DNA of 64,000 bases from positions 3,888,094 through 3,952,093 of the forward strand of contig NZ_KZ614144.1 in the NCBI RefSeq assembly GCF_002884445.1. The letters run 5' to 3'. Numbering within the stretch: the first letter of the stretch is position 1; each line of letters begins with the position of its first letter. The DNA is from Paenibacillus castaneae (GTDB lineage Bacteria; Bacillota; Bacilli; Paenibacillales; Paenibacillaceae). The notes beneath the pieces are model-generated. The model saw nothing but the letters and a program-made list of their open reading frames with translations. It was not told where the DNA came from and did no database searches. This document shows positions 1-12,200 of the stretch, piece after piece. Made by a program: the position numbers and the translations under genes.

Positions 1-727
1 GTACGCCTACCGGGTCAAAGTTCTCCATATTACAGACGACGATACAGTTGTCATTCGCGTCCCGCATAACTTCATATTCAACTTCCTTCATGCCTGCGAT
101 CGATTTCTCGATCAAGCACTGGCTAATCGGGCTGTACCGAATACCGGAAGTAACCGTTTCACGAAGCTCTTCCTCGTTCGCGCAAATACCTCCGCCTGTT
201 CCACCTAGCGTATACGCAGGACGAACAATAATCGGATAGCCGATCGAATTAGCGAAATCCACAGCTGCTTCTACAGTCGTTACGATATCGCTGTCTGGAA
301 CAGGCTGCTCCAGCTCGCGCATCAAATCACGGAACAAATCGCGATCCTCCGCTTTCTCAATGGCTGTTAGCTGCGTTCCTAGAAGCTTTACGTTCTCTTG
401 TTCAAGAACGCCTGCACGCGCCAACTCAACCGCCATGTTAAGACCGGTTTGTCCGCCAAGCGTCGGCAGCAAGCCGTCCGGACGCTCCTGACGAATGATT
501 TGTGAAACGAAATCAAGTGTAATCGGCTCGATATAAACTTTATCTGCCATATTCGTGTCAGTCATAATCGTAGCAGGGTTACTGTTTATAAGAACAACCT
601 CATAGCCCTCTTCTTTCAAGGCTTGGCAAGCTTGTGTGCCGGCATAGTCAAACTCAGCCGCTTGTCCGATGACGATCGGACCGGATCCGATCACGAGAAT
701 TTTTTTGAGTTCATTATTTTTGGGCAT
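1..727 (-). CDS. carB: Carbamoyl-phosphate synthase large subunit, N-terminal part (cut by window edge)
   Basis: The large subunit makes carbamoyl phosphate from ammonia (passed on by CarA), bicarbonate and two ATP, feeding pyrimidine (and possibly arginine) synthesis. Only the first ~242 codons of an expected ~1070 are present; the frame stays open to base 1. The N-terminus carries the family start with [15 protein letters not shown] near residues 14-28, [10 protein letters not shown] near 48-57 and the ATP-grasp glycine loop LGGTGGGI near 174-181. The start ATG at 727 follows AGGAGAAC and overlaps the 3' end of carA by 14 bp, which implies translational coupling. It is the last visible gene of the pyr operon. 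The only oddity is truncation by the window. Confidence 0.96.
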   Translation of the reverse strand, partial: MPKNNELKKILVIGSGPIVIGQAAEFDYAGTQACQALKEEGYEVVLINSNPATIMTDTNMADKVYIEPITLDFVSQIIRQERPDGLLPTLGGQTGLNMAVELARAGVLEQENVKLLGTQLTAIEKAEDRDLFRDLMRELEQPVPDSDIVTTVEAAVDFANSIGYPIIVRPAYTLGGTGGGICANEEELRETVTSGIRYSPISQCLIEKSIAGMKEVEYEVMRDANDNCIVVCNMENFDPVGV

Positions 728-1859
728 ACTGAAGTTCTCCTTTCAACGTCTCCGATAACACCGCTTGACGGGGTTTTTGTGGGTTATTTAATTTATGCGT
801 ACGGATCATTTGAAGGAATTCATCAAACAGGTAGCTGGAATCATATGGGCCAGGCGCCGCTTCCGGGTGATATTGCACCGAGAATGCCGGGAACTTATTA
901 TGTTTCAGCCCTTCAATCGTACGGTCATTGTTGTTAATGTGCGTGACAGTCAAATCTGTGCCGCCCAGCGATTCTTCAAGTACGGTGTACCCATGGTTTT
1001 GAGATGTGATATAGCAGCGATTAGTGGCCAATTCTTTCACCGGGTGATTTCCGCCGCGGTGGCCGAATTTAAGCTTCGTTGAATCTGCTCCGCAAGCAAG
1101 CGCCATTAACTGATGACCTAAGCAAATACCGAATATTGGATATTCTCCAAGCAATTCGGAGATCATTTTGACAGCGTATGGAACATCCTTCGGATCCCCA
1201 GGACCGTTAGACAATTGAATTCCATCTGGGTTCAGTCGACGAATTTTATCAGCTGACGTATCATGAGGTACGACAACTACATCACAGCCGCGCTTCGTAA
1301 GCTCACGAAGTATGCCGCTCTTAGCGCCGAAATCAACAAGCACGATTCGCTCGCCTTGGCCAGGACTTGTAAATAGATGCGGTGTTGATGTACGCGCTAC
1401 TTGATCTGTCATGAGCTTGGAGATGTTAAGGCGTTCTGCCAGCTCCTCCACACGCTCATTTCCTGTTGTAATAAGGCCCTTCATTGTGCCGTAATGGCGC
1501 AGCTTACGAGTGAGCATACGCGTATCAATGTCGCTGATTCCCGGGATGCCATGCTCCTTCAGCAGTTGGCCTAGCGAATATTGAGCACGCCAGTTGCTTG
1601 GCACTTCCTCATGGCGGCGAACAACAAAACCGTGAATGAATGGCAGGTGCGTTTCGAAATCATCGCGAGTAATTCCATAGTTGCCGATTAGCGGGTAAGT
1701 CATCGTAACGATTTGTCCGCAGTAGGACGGGTCTGAAAGAACCTCTTGGTAACCGGTAATTCCTGTATTAAATACAACCTCACCCATCATTTGTGCTTCT
1801 GCACCGAATGAAAGGCCCGTAAACAACGTACCATCTTCCAACAATAATCTAGCTTGCAT
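714..1859 (-). CDS. carA: Carbamoyl-phosphate synthase small (glutaminase) subunit
   Basis: CarA hydrolyses glutamine and channels ammonia to CarB. The ~381-residue length is normal. An N-terminal CPSase small-chain domain (LEDGTLFTG, then [14 protein letters not shown]) is followed by a class I glutamine amidotransferase domain with nucleophile Cys ~246 in GICLGHQ and the His/Glu pair near 331/333 in [10 protein letters not shown] chose the ATG at 1859 because GAGGAG at 1869-1874 is ideally spaced from it; a GTG three codons upstream sits directly against that site. The gene lies 62 bp after pyrC and overlaps carB, as in Bacillus pyrAA-pyrAB. Being inside the PyrR-attenuated operon suggests this is the pyrimidine-specific copy. 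Confidence 0.96.
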   Translation of the reverse strand: MQARLLLEDGTLFTGLSFGAEAQMMGEVVFNTGITGYQEVLSDPSYCGQIVTMTYPLIGNYGITRDDFETHLPFIHGFVVRRHEEVPSNWRAQYSLGQLLKEHGIPGISDIDTRMLTRKLRHYGTMKGLITTGNERVEELAERLNISKLMTDQVARTSTPHLFTSPGQGERIVLVDFGAKSGILRELTKRGCDVVVVPHDTSADKIRRLNPDGIQLSNGPGDPKDVPYAVKMISELLGEYPIFGICLGHQLMALACGADSTKLKFGHRGGNHPVKELATNRCYITSQNHGYTVLEESLGGTDLTVTHINNNDRTIEGLKHNKFPAFSVQYHPEAAPGPYDSSYLFDEFLQMIRTHKLNNPQKPRQAVLSETLKGELQYAQK

Positions 1860-1921
1860 CCGTCTCACTCCTCAGGTGTTGATTGTTCCCATATAATGAA
1901 TTTAGCAGGTTATAAAATCTA

Positions 1922-3208
1922 TTATTCAGACCAGACAACAGCGCCGTCAACGATTGTCGTTACAGGCCAGCCGCTCAGCTTCCAGCCGCCGAATGGCGTG
2001 TTATTGCTTTTTGATGCGAAGGTGCTTGGATCTACCGCACGCTCGTTGTTCAGATCGACGATTGTAAGATCGGCCGGCGCCCCTTGCTCCAGCCGTCCCG
2101 TCGGAAGACGGAAAACCTTAGCTGGGTCTGTTGTCATGCGCTGCAGAAGGAATCCTAAAGTCCAAATACCCGTTTGTACGAATTTGGTGTACAACAGCGG
2201 GAAAGCCGTTTCGAAGCCAACGATGCCGAATGGTGCCAGTTGAACGCCCCGAGCCTTCTCTTCCGCACTATGAGGCGCATGGTCGGTTACGATCATATCA
2301 ATTGTACCGTCTTCAAGCCCTTCAATTACTGCTTTAACATCTCTAGGCGTACGAAGCGGAGGATTCATCTTCCAATTCGCATCCTCAAGACCAGGAATGT
2401 CTTCATCTGACAAAAGCAGATGGTGAGGACAAACTTCCGCTGTTACGCGTACTCCGATTTGCTTAGCAAGACGGATGAGCCTTACCGACTGCTCCGTGCT
2501 AACATGGCATACATGGTAGTGCACGCCAGTTGCTTCTGCAAGCAATACATCTCTGCCTACATGAATGGCCTCCGACTCATTCGGAATGCCTTTCAGCCCG
2601 TGCTTACGCGAGAATTCACCCTCAGAAGCCCAAGCTCCAACAACGAGCGAATCATCTTCACAATGAGCGATGATCGGCATGTCCATAGACTGTGCAAGCG
2701 CCATGGCATCCTTCATCATTTGAGCGTTTTGTACGCCGACTCCATCATCCGTAAAGCCTATCGCACCAGCTTCCTTCAATGCGGCAAAGTCCGTCAACTC
2801 GCGTCCAAGCTCATTTTTAGTAATTGCAGCATACGGCAGAACTTTAACGATACCAACCTGCTCTGCTTTATTTTTAATATAGCTTACCGTCTCTGCCGTA
2901 TCTGTTACCGGACGAGTGTTCGGCATGCAAGCGATTGTCGTAAAGCCGCCTTTGGCCGCTGAACGAGTTCCCGTCTCGATATCTTCTTTATATTCAAACC
3001 CTGGATCGCGCAAATGAACGTGCATGTCGATAAATCCAGGCGAAACCAGCTTGCCTTTAGCGTCAATGACTTCGGCGCTGCCTGTATCTGGCGTTGTTCC
3101 GCCGTCAACGATGGCTGCGATTTTCCCGTTTTCGAGTTGAATATGCTTGCTCTCCAAGCTTCCAGCCGCTTCATTCCATACGTTTCCGTTAATAATCCAT
3201 AGTGACAT
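1922..3208 (-). CDS. pyrC: Dihydroorotase
   Basis: This enzyme cyclises N-carbamoyl-aspartate to dihydroorotate, the third pyrimidine step. The ~428-residue amidohydrolase has the metal-binding HVHLRDPG (His63, His65), further histidines near 182 (AHCEDD) and 235 (CHVST), and TDHAPH near 308-313. GFTDDG near 151-156 supplies the Asp that replaces the carbamylated lysine in the Bacillus-type class I enzymes. The start follows GGAGGGTGAACAAACA. The gene sits 44 bp after pyrB and is followed by carA. Nothing suggests that it is broken or an inactive paralogue. Confidence 0.96.
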   Translation of the reverse strand: MSLWIINGNVWNEAAGSLESKHIQLENGKIAAIVDGGTTPDTGSAEVIDAKGKLVSPGFIDMHVHLRDPGFEYKEDIETGTRSAAKGGFTTIACMPNTRPVTDTAETVSYIKNKAEQVGIVKVLPYAAITKNELGRELTDFAALKEAGAIGFTDDGVGVQNAQMMKDAMALAQSMDMPIIAHCEDDSLVVGAWASEGEFSRKHGLKGIPNESEAIHVGRDVLLAEATGVHYHVCHVSTEQSVRLIRLAKQIGVRVTAEVCPHHLLLSDEDIPGLEDANWKMNPPLRTPRDVKAVIEGLEDGTIDMIVTDHAPHSAEEKARGVQLAPFGIVGFETAFPLLYTKFVQTGIWTLGFLLQRMTTDPAKVFRLPTGRLEQGAPADLTIVDLNNERAVDPSTFASKSNNTPFGGWKLSGWPVTTIVDGAVVWSE

Positions 3209-3252
3209 TGTTTGTTCACCCTCCGAACTTATTCAGTGTATGTTATTTCAGG

Positions 3253-4760
<1,508 letters not shown>

Positions 4761-4762
4761 CT

Positions 4763-4940
4763 ACAAAAAAAGCTCCTTGCGTAGTTCGCAAGGAGCTTTG
4801 TGATTAGGCGTCTAAAAGATAGGCTGCACACCTGTACAGCTTTCGTCACAGAAAGCTGTTAGTTAGGATGTCCTATTATTCTCTTCTATTGACCTGTTAT
4901 TCACGCTACCTTGCCAGCCTCTCTGGACTGAGTTAAAGGT
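4763..4940 (-). promoter_or_regulatory. PyrR-responsive attenuator in the pyr leader
   Basis: Read on the minus strand, the leader carries AGTCCAGAGAGGCT at 4916-4929, a match to the PyrR-binding anti-antiterminator motif (ARUCCNGNGAGGYU). It is followed by an intrinsic terminator (4764-4799) with stem AAGCTCCTTGCG/CGCAAGGAGCTT and a run of seven T. PyrR-UMP binding would block the antiterminator and allow termination before pyrR. Only this one attenuator is visible; the known B. subtilis operon has three. Confidence 0.88.
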
Positions 4941-4959
4941 ACTGCTGTTTATCAAAGAA

Positions 4960-4988
4960 ATTATCCCACGTTCGACAAAAGAAGTCAA
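4960..4988 (-). promoter_or_regulatory. Sigma-A promoter of the pyr operon
   Basis: On the minus strand there is TTGACT (4983-4988), a 17 bp spacer, then GATAAT (4960-4965). This is close to consensus and would start transcription near 4953, about 25 bp before the PyrR-binding motif. The rest of the 4990-5061 gap to dapL holds nothing else I can name. Confidence 0.75.
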
Positions 4989-5061
4989 GTAAAAACGAAT
5001 ATTTCCGCTAGTACGAATTGTGGAATAAGATCAAGCAGCGGTGCATGTACAATTCAAGTAT

Positions 5062-6297
5062 TTATAAGCTCAGGTTACGGATTCTTTCAACTGCCTTCTC
5101 CGTGTTCTCACGGCTGCCGAATGCAGTAAGACGGAAATAGCCTTGACCGCTTTGACCGAATCCCACACCCGGAGTGCCAACGATATTTGCCTCGGTGAGC
5201 AGCTTGTCGAAAAATGACCAAGAATCCATGCCGTTCGGTGTTTTCAGCCAAATGTAAGGAGCATTAACGCCGCCAAACACTTCTAGTCCAATTGATGCAA
5301 GACCGTCACGTATAATCGCGGCATTCGTCATATAATAGTCAACCACTGATTTGATCTGCTCTTTGCCTTCAGCGGAATAAATAGCGGCAGCACCGCGCTG
5401 CGTCACATACGACACGCCATTGAATTTAGTCGTGTGACGGCGATTCCACATATCATTGATCAATACTTCGTTTCCGAAAGCATCAAATCCCTTCAAATCG
5501 CGTGGAACAACCGTGTAAGCGCAGCGTACGCCTGTGAAACCCGCTGTTTTGGAGAAACTGCGGAATTCAATCGCAACCTCACGCGCACCCTCGATCTCAT
5601 ATATGCTGTGCGGTACATCCTCTTCTTGAATGAACGCCTCATAGGCGGAATCATACAAAATAATGCATTTATTCGCTTTCGCATAATCAACCCACACCTT
5701 GAGCTCTTCTTTCGTCAGCGTCATGCCGGTCGGATTATTCGGATAGCACAAGTAGATAATATCGACTTTACGGTCCGGCAAGCTTGGCTTGAAATCATTT
5801 TCGGCGGTGCACGCCAGATACGCGATATTGTCATACCGTTTCGTTTCTTGATTATATTTGCCTGAACGGCCAGCCATTACATTCGTATCCACATAAACAG
5901 GGTACACGGGGTCCTGAACGGCAACAATGCTGTTTTCGCTGAAAATCTCTTGAATATTTCCTACATCGCATTTGGAACCGTCGCTGACAAATACTTCATT
6001 CGACGCGATTTCCATTCCGCGAGCTTTATAATCATTCTCAATGATTGCGTCAATTAGAAAATCATAGCCTTGTTCTGGACCGTATCCGCGGAATGATGTT
6101 GGAGCAGCAAGCTCGTCTACGGCACTGTGCATTGCCTTCAGTACTGCGTCAGGCAAGCCCCGTGTAACGTCTCCTATGCCAAGGCTAATAATTTCTGCAT
6201 CTGGATTGTCTTGCATAAATTTCGTACGTCGTTTTGCGATTTCAGAAAATAAATAGCTGCCCTGCAGCTCCAAATAGTTCTGATTAATGGATGTCAT
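5062..6297 (-). CDS. dapL: LL-diaminopimelate aminotransferase
   Basis: DapL converts tetrahydrodipicolinate directly to LL-diaminopimelate, bypassing acylated intermediates of lysine and peptidoglycan synthesis. The 411-residue fold-type I PLP enzyme has the Schiff-base lysine ~250 in [12 protein letters not shown], the aromatic/NPTG segment CYPNNPTG near 184-191 and DSAYE near 216-220. The N-terminus, [17 protein letters not shown], is typical of DapL rather than of general aspartate aminotransferases. It is monocistronic as far as visible, with ~120 bp of upstream sequence. The Shine-Dalgarno (AAGGA) is rather far from the ATG (~13 nt). Confidence 0.93.
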   Translation of the reverse strand: MTSINQNYLELQGSYLFSEIAKRRTKFMQDNPDAEIISLGIGDVTRGLPDAVLKAMHSAVDELAAPTSFRGYGPEQGYDFLIDAIIENDYKARGMEIASNEVFVSDGSKCDVGNIQEIFSENSIVAVQDPVYPVYVDTNVMAGRSGKYNQETKRYDNIAYLACTAENDFKPSLPDRKVDIIYLCYPNNPTGMTLTKEELKVWVDYAKANKCIILYDSAYEAFIQEEDVPHSIYEIEGAREVAIEFRSFSKTAGFTGVRCAYTVVPRDLKGFDAFGNEVLINDMWNRRHTTKFNGVSYVTQRGAAAIYSAEGKEQIKSVVDYYMTNAAIIRDGLASIGLEVFGGVNAPYIWLKTPNGMDSWSFFDKLLTEANIVGTPGVGFGQSGQGYFRLTAFGSRENTEKAVERIRNLSL

Positions 6298-6418
6298 CTC
6301 GTGTCACCAATCCTTATTTCATCATTTATGGTCAGTTGTTATTGTCTAGAATAACTCACTTTATGACTATAAATAATGAATAATGTGGTGAAAAGTTTGC
6401 ACTATTGGACGCTTCCCA

Positions 6419-7357
6419 TTATCTTAATCGCAGGCTGTTTAGAACATGCTCGAAATCCGCAGGCAATGGCACTTCGAATTGAAGCCTTTCCCCGCTGCGC
6501 GGATGCGTAAAGCCGATAATGGCTGCATGCAGAGCTTGTCCTTTCAAAGCGATATTTTTATTTCTGCCATACACAGGATCACCCGCAAGCGGATGGCCAA
6601 TGTATTTCATATGAACACGAATTTGATGCGTCCGTCCTGTCTCAAGCTGAAGCTCTACAATTGTATAATCGCCCAGCCGCTCCAGTACTACAAAATGGGT
6701 TACAGCATGTCGGCTGTTGCGTTCCGTTACGGTGAACAGCTTACGATCATTCTGATCACGTCCGATAGGAGCGTCTATGGTTCCCTGATCATGCGGGAGA
6801 TTACCGTGAACAAGAGCAATATATTTACGGGTTACGGTATGTTCCTTCAACTGCTCTGCAAGTGAAACATGGGCGAGATCATTCTTCGCTGCCATAAGCA
6901 AGCCCGTCGTATCCTTATCGATCCGATGCACGATGCCCGGACGAATCATTCCGTTAATACCCGATAAATCCTTACAATGATACATCAATGCATTCACAAG
7001 CGTACCCGACGAATGTCCGGGAGCCGGATGAACAACCATTCCGCGCGGCTTGTTTATTACGATTACATCCGAATCTTCATATATTACCTCAAGCGGGATA
7101 GCCTCAGGCACGATAGCTGCATCCTCAGGCTCCGGTATTAGTAAGCTTACTTTATTGTCCTCGAGCACTTTAACATTTGCTTTGGCTACCTTCCCATCAA
7201 CTTGAACGGCGCCTGCTTTGATCCATTCCTGTACCTGCGTTCTCGATACCCCTGCATCTTCGATACTGTCTGTTACAAACTTATCCACTCGTTCACCGGC
7301 TTGATCCGGCTCTACGATCCATTCCAACGGTTCTTCATTATATAGGTTGCTGCTCAT
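6419..7357 (-). CDS. 23S rRNA pseudouridine synthase, RluD/RluA family
   Basis: An RluA-family pseudouridine synthase of ~312 residues: an N-terminal S4 RNA-binding domain (about 15-75), then the catalytic domain with Asp ~147 in GIVHRIDKDTTGLL. The C-terminal RTHQIRVH motif is also present. It matches the gene that follows lspA in Bacillus (ylyB). Its target uridines cannot be read from sequence. I chose the ATG at 7357, preceded by AAGGAAAC, because 16 upstream in-frame codons overlap the lspA end and look unlike the family. The gene overlaps the 3' end of lspA by 20 bp, so the pair is probably co-translated. Confidence 0.9.
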   Translation of the reverse strand: MSSNLYNEEPLEWIVEPDQAGERVDKFVTDSIEDAGVSRTQVQEWIKAGAVQVDGKVAKANVKVLEDNKVSLLIPEPEDAAIVPEAIPLEVIYEDSDVIVINKPRGMVVHPAPGHSSGTLVNALMYHCKDLSGINGMIRPGIVHRIDKDTTGLLMAAKNDLAHVSLAEQLKEHTVTRKYIALVHGNLPHDQGTIDAPIGRDQNDRKLFTVTERNSRHAVTHFVVLERLGDYTIVELQLETGRTHQIRVHMKYIGHPLAGDPVYGRNKNIALKGQALHAAIIGFTHPRSGERLQFEVPLPADFEHVLNSLRLR

Positions 7358-7859
7358 GATTGTTAGTTTCCTTGTCCTCTCCATTTGGCGTACGTTTCTT
7401 CTCATCCTTAGCGGATAACAAGGTGTCGATTAAGATTAGTATGACACCGCAGACGATTGCGGAATCAGCAATGTTGAAAATGGGGAACGGGTAGCTTCCG
7501 AAAGTGAAGGATAAGAAATCGACAACCTCTCCGTGACGCGCACGGTCAAGAAAATTGCCAATTGCTCCGCCCAGCACCAAGCCTAAGCCAACAAGAAGCC
7601 ACGGCTTTGCTGTTTTGCGCATCGCTTGTATGTACCAAACAACGCCGGATACAATCACGATCGTAATAATGATAAAAAACAAGCGTTGCTCCTGCAAAAT
7701 GCCAAATGCAGCACCTCGATTGCGATGCGATGTAATAACAAAAAAATTGCCGATAACGCTGATTTGCTCATGGAGTTCTAATTGAGTAGCAATAATTTTT
7801 TTGGTTACAAAATCAAGAACAAATACAAGCAGGGCTACCCAGTAATAATAATAACGCAT
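7338..7859 (-). CDS. lspA: Lipoprotein signal peptidase (signal peptidase II)
   Basis: This integral membrane aspartyl protease cleaves signal peptides from diacylglyceryl-modified prolipoproteins. The 173-residue product has four hydrophobic segments and both catalytic Asp regions: GNFLDRARHGEVVDFL, and FPIFNIADSAI. The C-terminus is charged (DEKKRTPNGEDKETNN). The ATG at 7859 is preceded by GGAGTGATCGA; a longer reading frame lacks a ribosome binding site. At least two lipoproteins encoded in the window (the DUF4349 protein and YlaJ) are probable substrates. Confidence 0.94.
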   Translation of the reverse strand: MRYYYYWVALLVFVLDFVTKKIIATQLELHEQISVIGNFFVITSHRNRGAAFGILQEQRLFFIIITIVIVSGVVWYIQAMRKTAKPWLLVGLGLVLGGAIGNFLDRARHGEVVDFLSFTFGSYPFPIFNIADSAIVCGVILILIDTLLSAKDEKKRTPNGEDKETNNHEQQPI

Positions 7860-8056
7860 TCGATCACTCCTATGTTTTTGTGAAGCAACGCTAGTATCCG
7901 AAAAACGGCTAACCAACCGCAATTAATTGTAGCATACTAAGCTGAAGAAGTGCCAGCAAATGACGCTTCTTCTTCCATTGAAGTCCATACTGAAAATCCG
8001 CCTTCCGGCAAAAACTAATCAAGCAATTATGTTCTCTGCAAAGGACGGTGCTTCAT

Positions 8057-8788
8057 ATGACAACCCCAACAAATGATCAATTCAAGCTGCTGCGCAGCAG
8101 GCTGCTCGATGAGAAGGAAGAAATCGAGAAGCGGCTTTTTGAAAATGATAATTTCGGCCTAAGCCATTCACTCCGTGATGATACTGGCGAGCTTTCAGCA
8201 GTCGACAATCATCCCGGCGACACTGCAACAGAGCTTTATGAACGCGAGAAGGATATCGCATTGCTGGAGCAAGAGGAGCTTCATTTAAGACGTATTGATG
8301 CTGCACTAGCTGCCATGAAGGATGGATCTTATGGTATTTGTATCACATGCAATGAGCCAATACCGCTTGAACGACTTGATGCGGTTCCAGATTGTCTATA
8401 TTGTATAGAGCATGCTCCGCGCCAGCAGGTTTCTTTGCGCCGGCCTGCGGAAGAGTTCGTACTCTATCCTCCATTCGGCCGAACAAGCATGGATGAGCAT
8501 GATTTCTTTCACGGATTTGACGGAGAGGATGCTTGGCAAGCAGTTGAACAATGGGGCAACTCCGATTCTCCTGCCATGTCGGAAAACCGCAATGTAACAG
8601 ATTACGCGCACGTAGGCATTGAAGCAGATGAAAATGACGGTTACGTTGAGCCCATTGAAAGCTTTCTCGCAACCGACATCACCGGGCGTTATGTGTTCCT
8701 TGTTCGAAACCATGAATATGAGCAGTACATGCAGAGCACAGAAGGCGACCATAATCTTGAGAATATGGAAGACGATGAATTGAATTAA
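8057..8788 (+). CDS. yteA: YteA-family protein with DksA/TraR zinc finger
   Basis: This ~243-residue protein has a coiled-coil N-terminal half (about 8-85) and a C-x2-C-x14-C-x2-C DksA/TraR finger at about 95-116 (CITC...CLYC). An acidic C-terminal part contains VEPIESFLATDITGRYVF, the hallmark of Bacillus YteA sporulation-associated proteins. Bacterial DksA works in the RNA polymerase secondary channel; whether YteA does is not established. The start is ATG 8057 behind AAAGGA; the GTG at 8048 is too close to that site. The gene faces away from lspA, and its stop overlaps the stop of the opposite gene by 4 bp. Confidence 0.87.
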   Translation: MTTPTNDQFKLLRSRLLDEKEEIEKRLFENDNFGLSHSLRDDTGELSAVDNHPGDTATELYEREKDIALLEQEELHLRRIDAALAAMKDGSYGICITCNEPIPLERLDAVPDCLYCIEHAPRQQVSLRRPAEEFVLYPPFGRTSMDEHDFFHGFDGEDAWQAVEQWGNSDSPAMSENRNVTDYAHVGIEADENDGYVEPIESFLATDITGRYVFLVRNHEYEQYMQSTEGDHNLENMEDDELN

Positions 8789-9123
8789 TACGTCTTGCCT
8801 TCGAGCTGAATTTGAACGATACGGACAATGTCTGCGATATAGTCGCCAATAATAGGCAGGTTTAACGCACCTAGTATTTGCAGCACATAAAGAATGGTCG
8901 CAGCAAAAAAAGTAAAGCCGATTGCGATGCCTACGCCTCTGGCTGTTCCAGCGAGTAGGTTTTTCCAGATTAGCGTTCTAGGTTTATTTAATAAATTCAC
9001 ATAATCGGCTATTTGCGTCCGCTCCATATCCGCTGCTATACTTTGCAGTCGTTTATCAAGCTTGCTTAACGAAGTTTGTAACTCGATCAAATCCTTTGAT
9101 TGTTCCGGATTAATTGATTTCAT
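8785..9123 (-). CDS. DUF5665 small membrane protein
   Basis: A 112-residue protein with an N-terminal predicted coiled coil (about 8-40), a basic stretch (LNKPRTLIWKNLLAGTARG) and one strong membrane segment (IAIGFTFFAATILYVLQIL, about 67-85). A second, weaker hydrophobic stretch follows. This architecture is that of the DUF5665 proteins common in Paenibacillus and Bacillus; their function is unknown. I chose the ATG at 9123 because AAAGGGG lies 9 nt upstream; two earlier in-frame ATGs overlap or precede that site. It converges on yteA with a 4 bp stop overlap. Confidence 0.75.
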   Translation of the reverse strand: MKSINPEQSKDLIELQTSLSKLDKRLQSIAADMERTQIADYVNLLNKPRTLIWKNLLAGTARGVGIAIGFTFFAATILYVLQILGALNLPIIGDYIADIVRIVQIQLEGKTY

Positions 9124-9148
9124 ACGAGGCATCCCCTTTGTCAAACCA

Positions 9149-9235
9149 TAAAACGAGGCCATTCCTTAACGGCTATTGCATCAAGCGGCTGTCGCTCGCT
9201 TCTTGCAGCAGCCGGAAGGATTCGGCCTCGTTTTT
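9149..9235. terminator. Long imperfect palindrome after ileS, probable terminator
   Basis: AAAACGAGGCC-ATTCCTT (about 9149-9167) pairs with AAGGATT-CGGCCTCGTTTTT (9216-9235). The interior continues as CGGCTATTGCATCAAGCG against CGCTTCTTGCAGCAGCCG, so almost the whole ~86 bp folds as one hairpin. It begins ~30 bp after the ileS stop, with T-rich ends on both strands. A bidirectional terminator is the simplest reading, though it is longer than usual. Confidence 0.55.
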
Positions 9236-9264
9236 CGCTTGTTTTATTCCTTTATACTATATCC

Positions 9265-12200
9265 TTATCCGCGAATGAAGATTCCAATTTCCTTATCTCC
9301 AAGTGCAACTCGTTCCATTTCGGCAACCGCTTCATAAGTAACCGTCTGAATAAGTACATTATCCTGCAGAACTTCAGAGAATGCCTCAAGCGCTGCTTTC
9401 AGCTCGCTATCCACATCAAGAACGAGATCAATTCGTTTCTCAATAGGAAGATCAAGCTTTTTCCTTGTATCCTGAACAGCACGAATGACTTCACGAACCC
9501 AGCCCTCTTGCTCGAGCTCTGCTGTAATGTCGGTATTGAGTGCAACCGTTACGCCGTTGCCAGAAGCAGATGCGAAGCCTGATTTAGCCTGCTTCTCAAC
9601 TAATAGCTCATCGACCGCAATGGCAAGCTGCTCACCTTCGGCGGTAGTGAAATCAAAGCTTCCTCCGTTAACAATGCGGCTAGTCTGTTCTGCGCTCAAG
9701 CCCTTAAGCTGTGCTTGAATCGGCCCAACATGCTTTCCGTATTTTTTACCGGCAATTTTCAAGTTCAGCTTTAATGTGAAATCAACAAAGCCGCTGTCGG
9801 ACGTTTGTACTTTAATGGCCTTCACATTAATTTCATCCTTCACAATATCCTCATAGCCTGCAACATCGAAATCACGGTCAAGCGATACGATAAGCTCGGA
9901 TAGCGGCTGGCGTGTTTTAATGCCGGTTTCATTACGAACGTTGCGAGCCAGCTCGACGATTTGCTTCGCGCTGTCCATATCGCGCTCCAGCTTCTCGTCA
10001 ATCGCTGCTTCATCCGCCTTCGGATAATCTGTCAAATGCACACTGCCTTCTCCGCCCAAGTTGCCGAATACATCTTCAGCAAGCAGAGGTGCGTAAGGAG
10101 CAATAAGACGAGACAGTGTCAACAGAACGCTGCGCAAGGTTTGGTAAGCAGCCAGTTTGTCTTCCGTTAGCCCGCTTCCCCAGAAACGATCGCGTGAACG
10201 TCGGATATACCAGTTGCTGAGCTCATCAACAAAAGTCTCAATCGATTTAGCCGGATTAAGGAAATCATTAACCTCGAGCCCTTTATTTACCGTTTTGATC
10301 AAGCTGTTCAGACGGGAGATAATCCAGCGATCAAGCTTGTTGTCGGATTTGACCTCGGCATGCGCATTATAATCATAACCATCGATAGAAGCATAAAGCG
10401 CAAAGAAAGCATGCGTATTTACAATGGTATCAATGACCTTCGATTTCGCTTCACCTACAATACCGCGTGAGAACCGTTTGCTGTTCCACGGCGCGCTATC
10501 AGAAAGCAAAGCCCAACGGAATGCATCCGTACCATACTCATTAATGATTTCCCAAGGATCGATAACATTGCCTTTCGACTTGGACATTTTCTGGCCGTTC
10601 TCGTCCAGTATATGGCCTGTTGAAATAACAGCCTTGTAAGGCGCTTTGCCATTATACAAGGTCGAGACAGCAAGCAAGCTGTAGAACCAGCCGCGCGTTT
10701 GATCAATTCCTTCGCAGATGATATCAGCAGGATATTGATCTGCGAACTCCTTCTCGTTCTCAAACGGATGATGGTGCTGAGCAAATGGCATGGAGCCACT
10801 GTCAAACCAAACATCGATAACCTCCGGCGTACGAGTCATTTCCGCGCCTTCAGCGAAAGGAGATTTCAGCTTAATCTCATCTACATAAGGCTTATGAAGC
10901 TCGATATCCTCCGGCACATCTCCGATTGCCATAGCGCGCAAATCGGCAATGCTGCTTGGTGAATATTCTTTTCCGGTAACATCGCATACCCACACGTTAA
11001 GCGGAGTTCCCCAATAACGGTTCCGGCTAATGTTCCAATCCACCAAATCCTCTAGGAATTTGCCGAAGCGACCTTCACGAATGTGTCCAGGATACCAGTC
11101 CACACTATTATTGTTTGCGATTAACTGATCTTTAACCGCAGTCGTTTTAATAAACCAGCTTTCCATTGCATAGTAGATCAAAGGCGTTTTGCAGCGCCAG
11201 CAGAATGGATAGCTGTGCTCGTAGCGTTCCTTGGAGTAGAGCAAGCCGCGTTCGCTAAGATTTTTTACAATGTCGATGTCTAGTTCGCTATCCTTGACGA
11301 ATCTTCCGGCAAAGTCAGTAACCTCAGAAATATAACGTCCTGCCAAATCAACAACGCTTAGCATGCTGATTCCATTCTCACGGGAAACGCGGTAATCATC
11401 CTCACCGTGTGCCGGTGCGATATGCACGATCCCTGTACCGCTTGAATCACTGACGAAATCGCCTGCAATGACGATATGTCCTTTCTCTACCGGAACATAG
11501 CGGAATGGCGGCTCATAGCTAAGTCCAACAAGCTCGGCGCCCTTTACAGTAGACAAGATTTCATAGTCATCCTTAAGCACACTCTCCGCTAGGTTTTGTG
11601 CAACGATATAGATTTCACCATTTTTGGAGGCACGAATATAATCGATCTCCGGATTAACAGCAAGCGCTACGTTAGCAGGCAACGTCCAAGGCGTAGTCGT
11701 CCATGCTAGAATGAATTCACCGGACTCCGTAAGTTTGAATTTCGCTGTCGCGCTTAAGTCCTTTACATCCTCATATCCCTGCGCAACCTCATGCGAGCTG
11801 AGCGTCGTTTGGCAATCAGGACAGTAAGGACTTACACGATGGCCGCGGTACAGCAAGCCTTTGCCGTGAATGGTTGACAGAATATGCCACACGCTCTCGA
11901 TATACTCATTCTTCAGCGTTATATACGGGTTATCCAAATCCGTCCAGTAAGCGATGGCCTCGGTCAGCTCACGCCATTGCTTTTCATATTCAAATACACT
12001 GTTTTTGCATTTATTGACAAATTTCTCAACGCCGTACTCTTCAATCTCTTGCTTGCCGGAAATGCCAAGCTGCTTCTCAACGCCCAGCTCTACGGGAAGA
12101 CCATGTGTATCCCAGCCTGCTTTACGAATAACGCGATATCCGTCCATCGTTTTGTAGCGGCAAATAAAGTCTTTGATTACACGTCCGAGCACATGCCCGA

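Noticed and set aside
7862..7885. Further repeat copy upstream of lspA (TTTTGTGAAGCAA)
   Set aside because: Only 13 identical bases with no second arm and no flanking unit sequence; could be chance.
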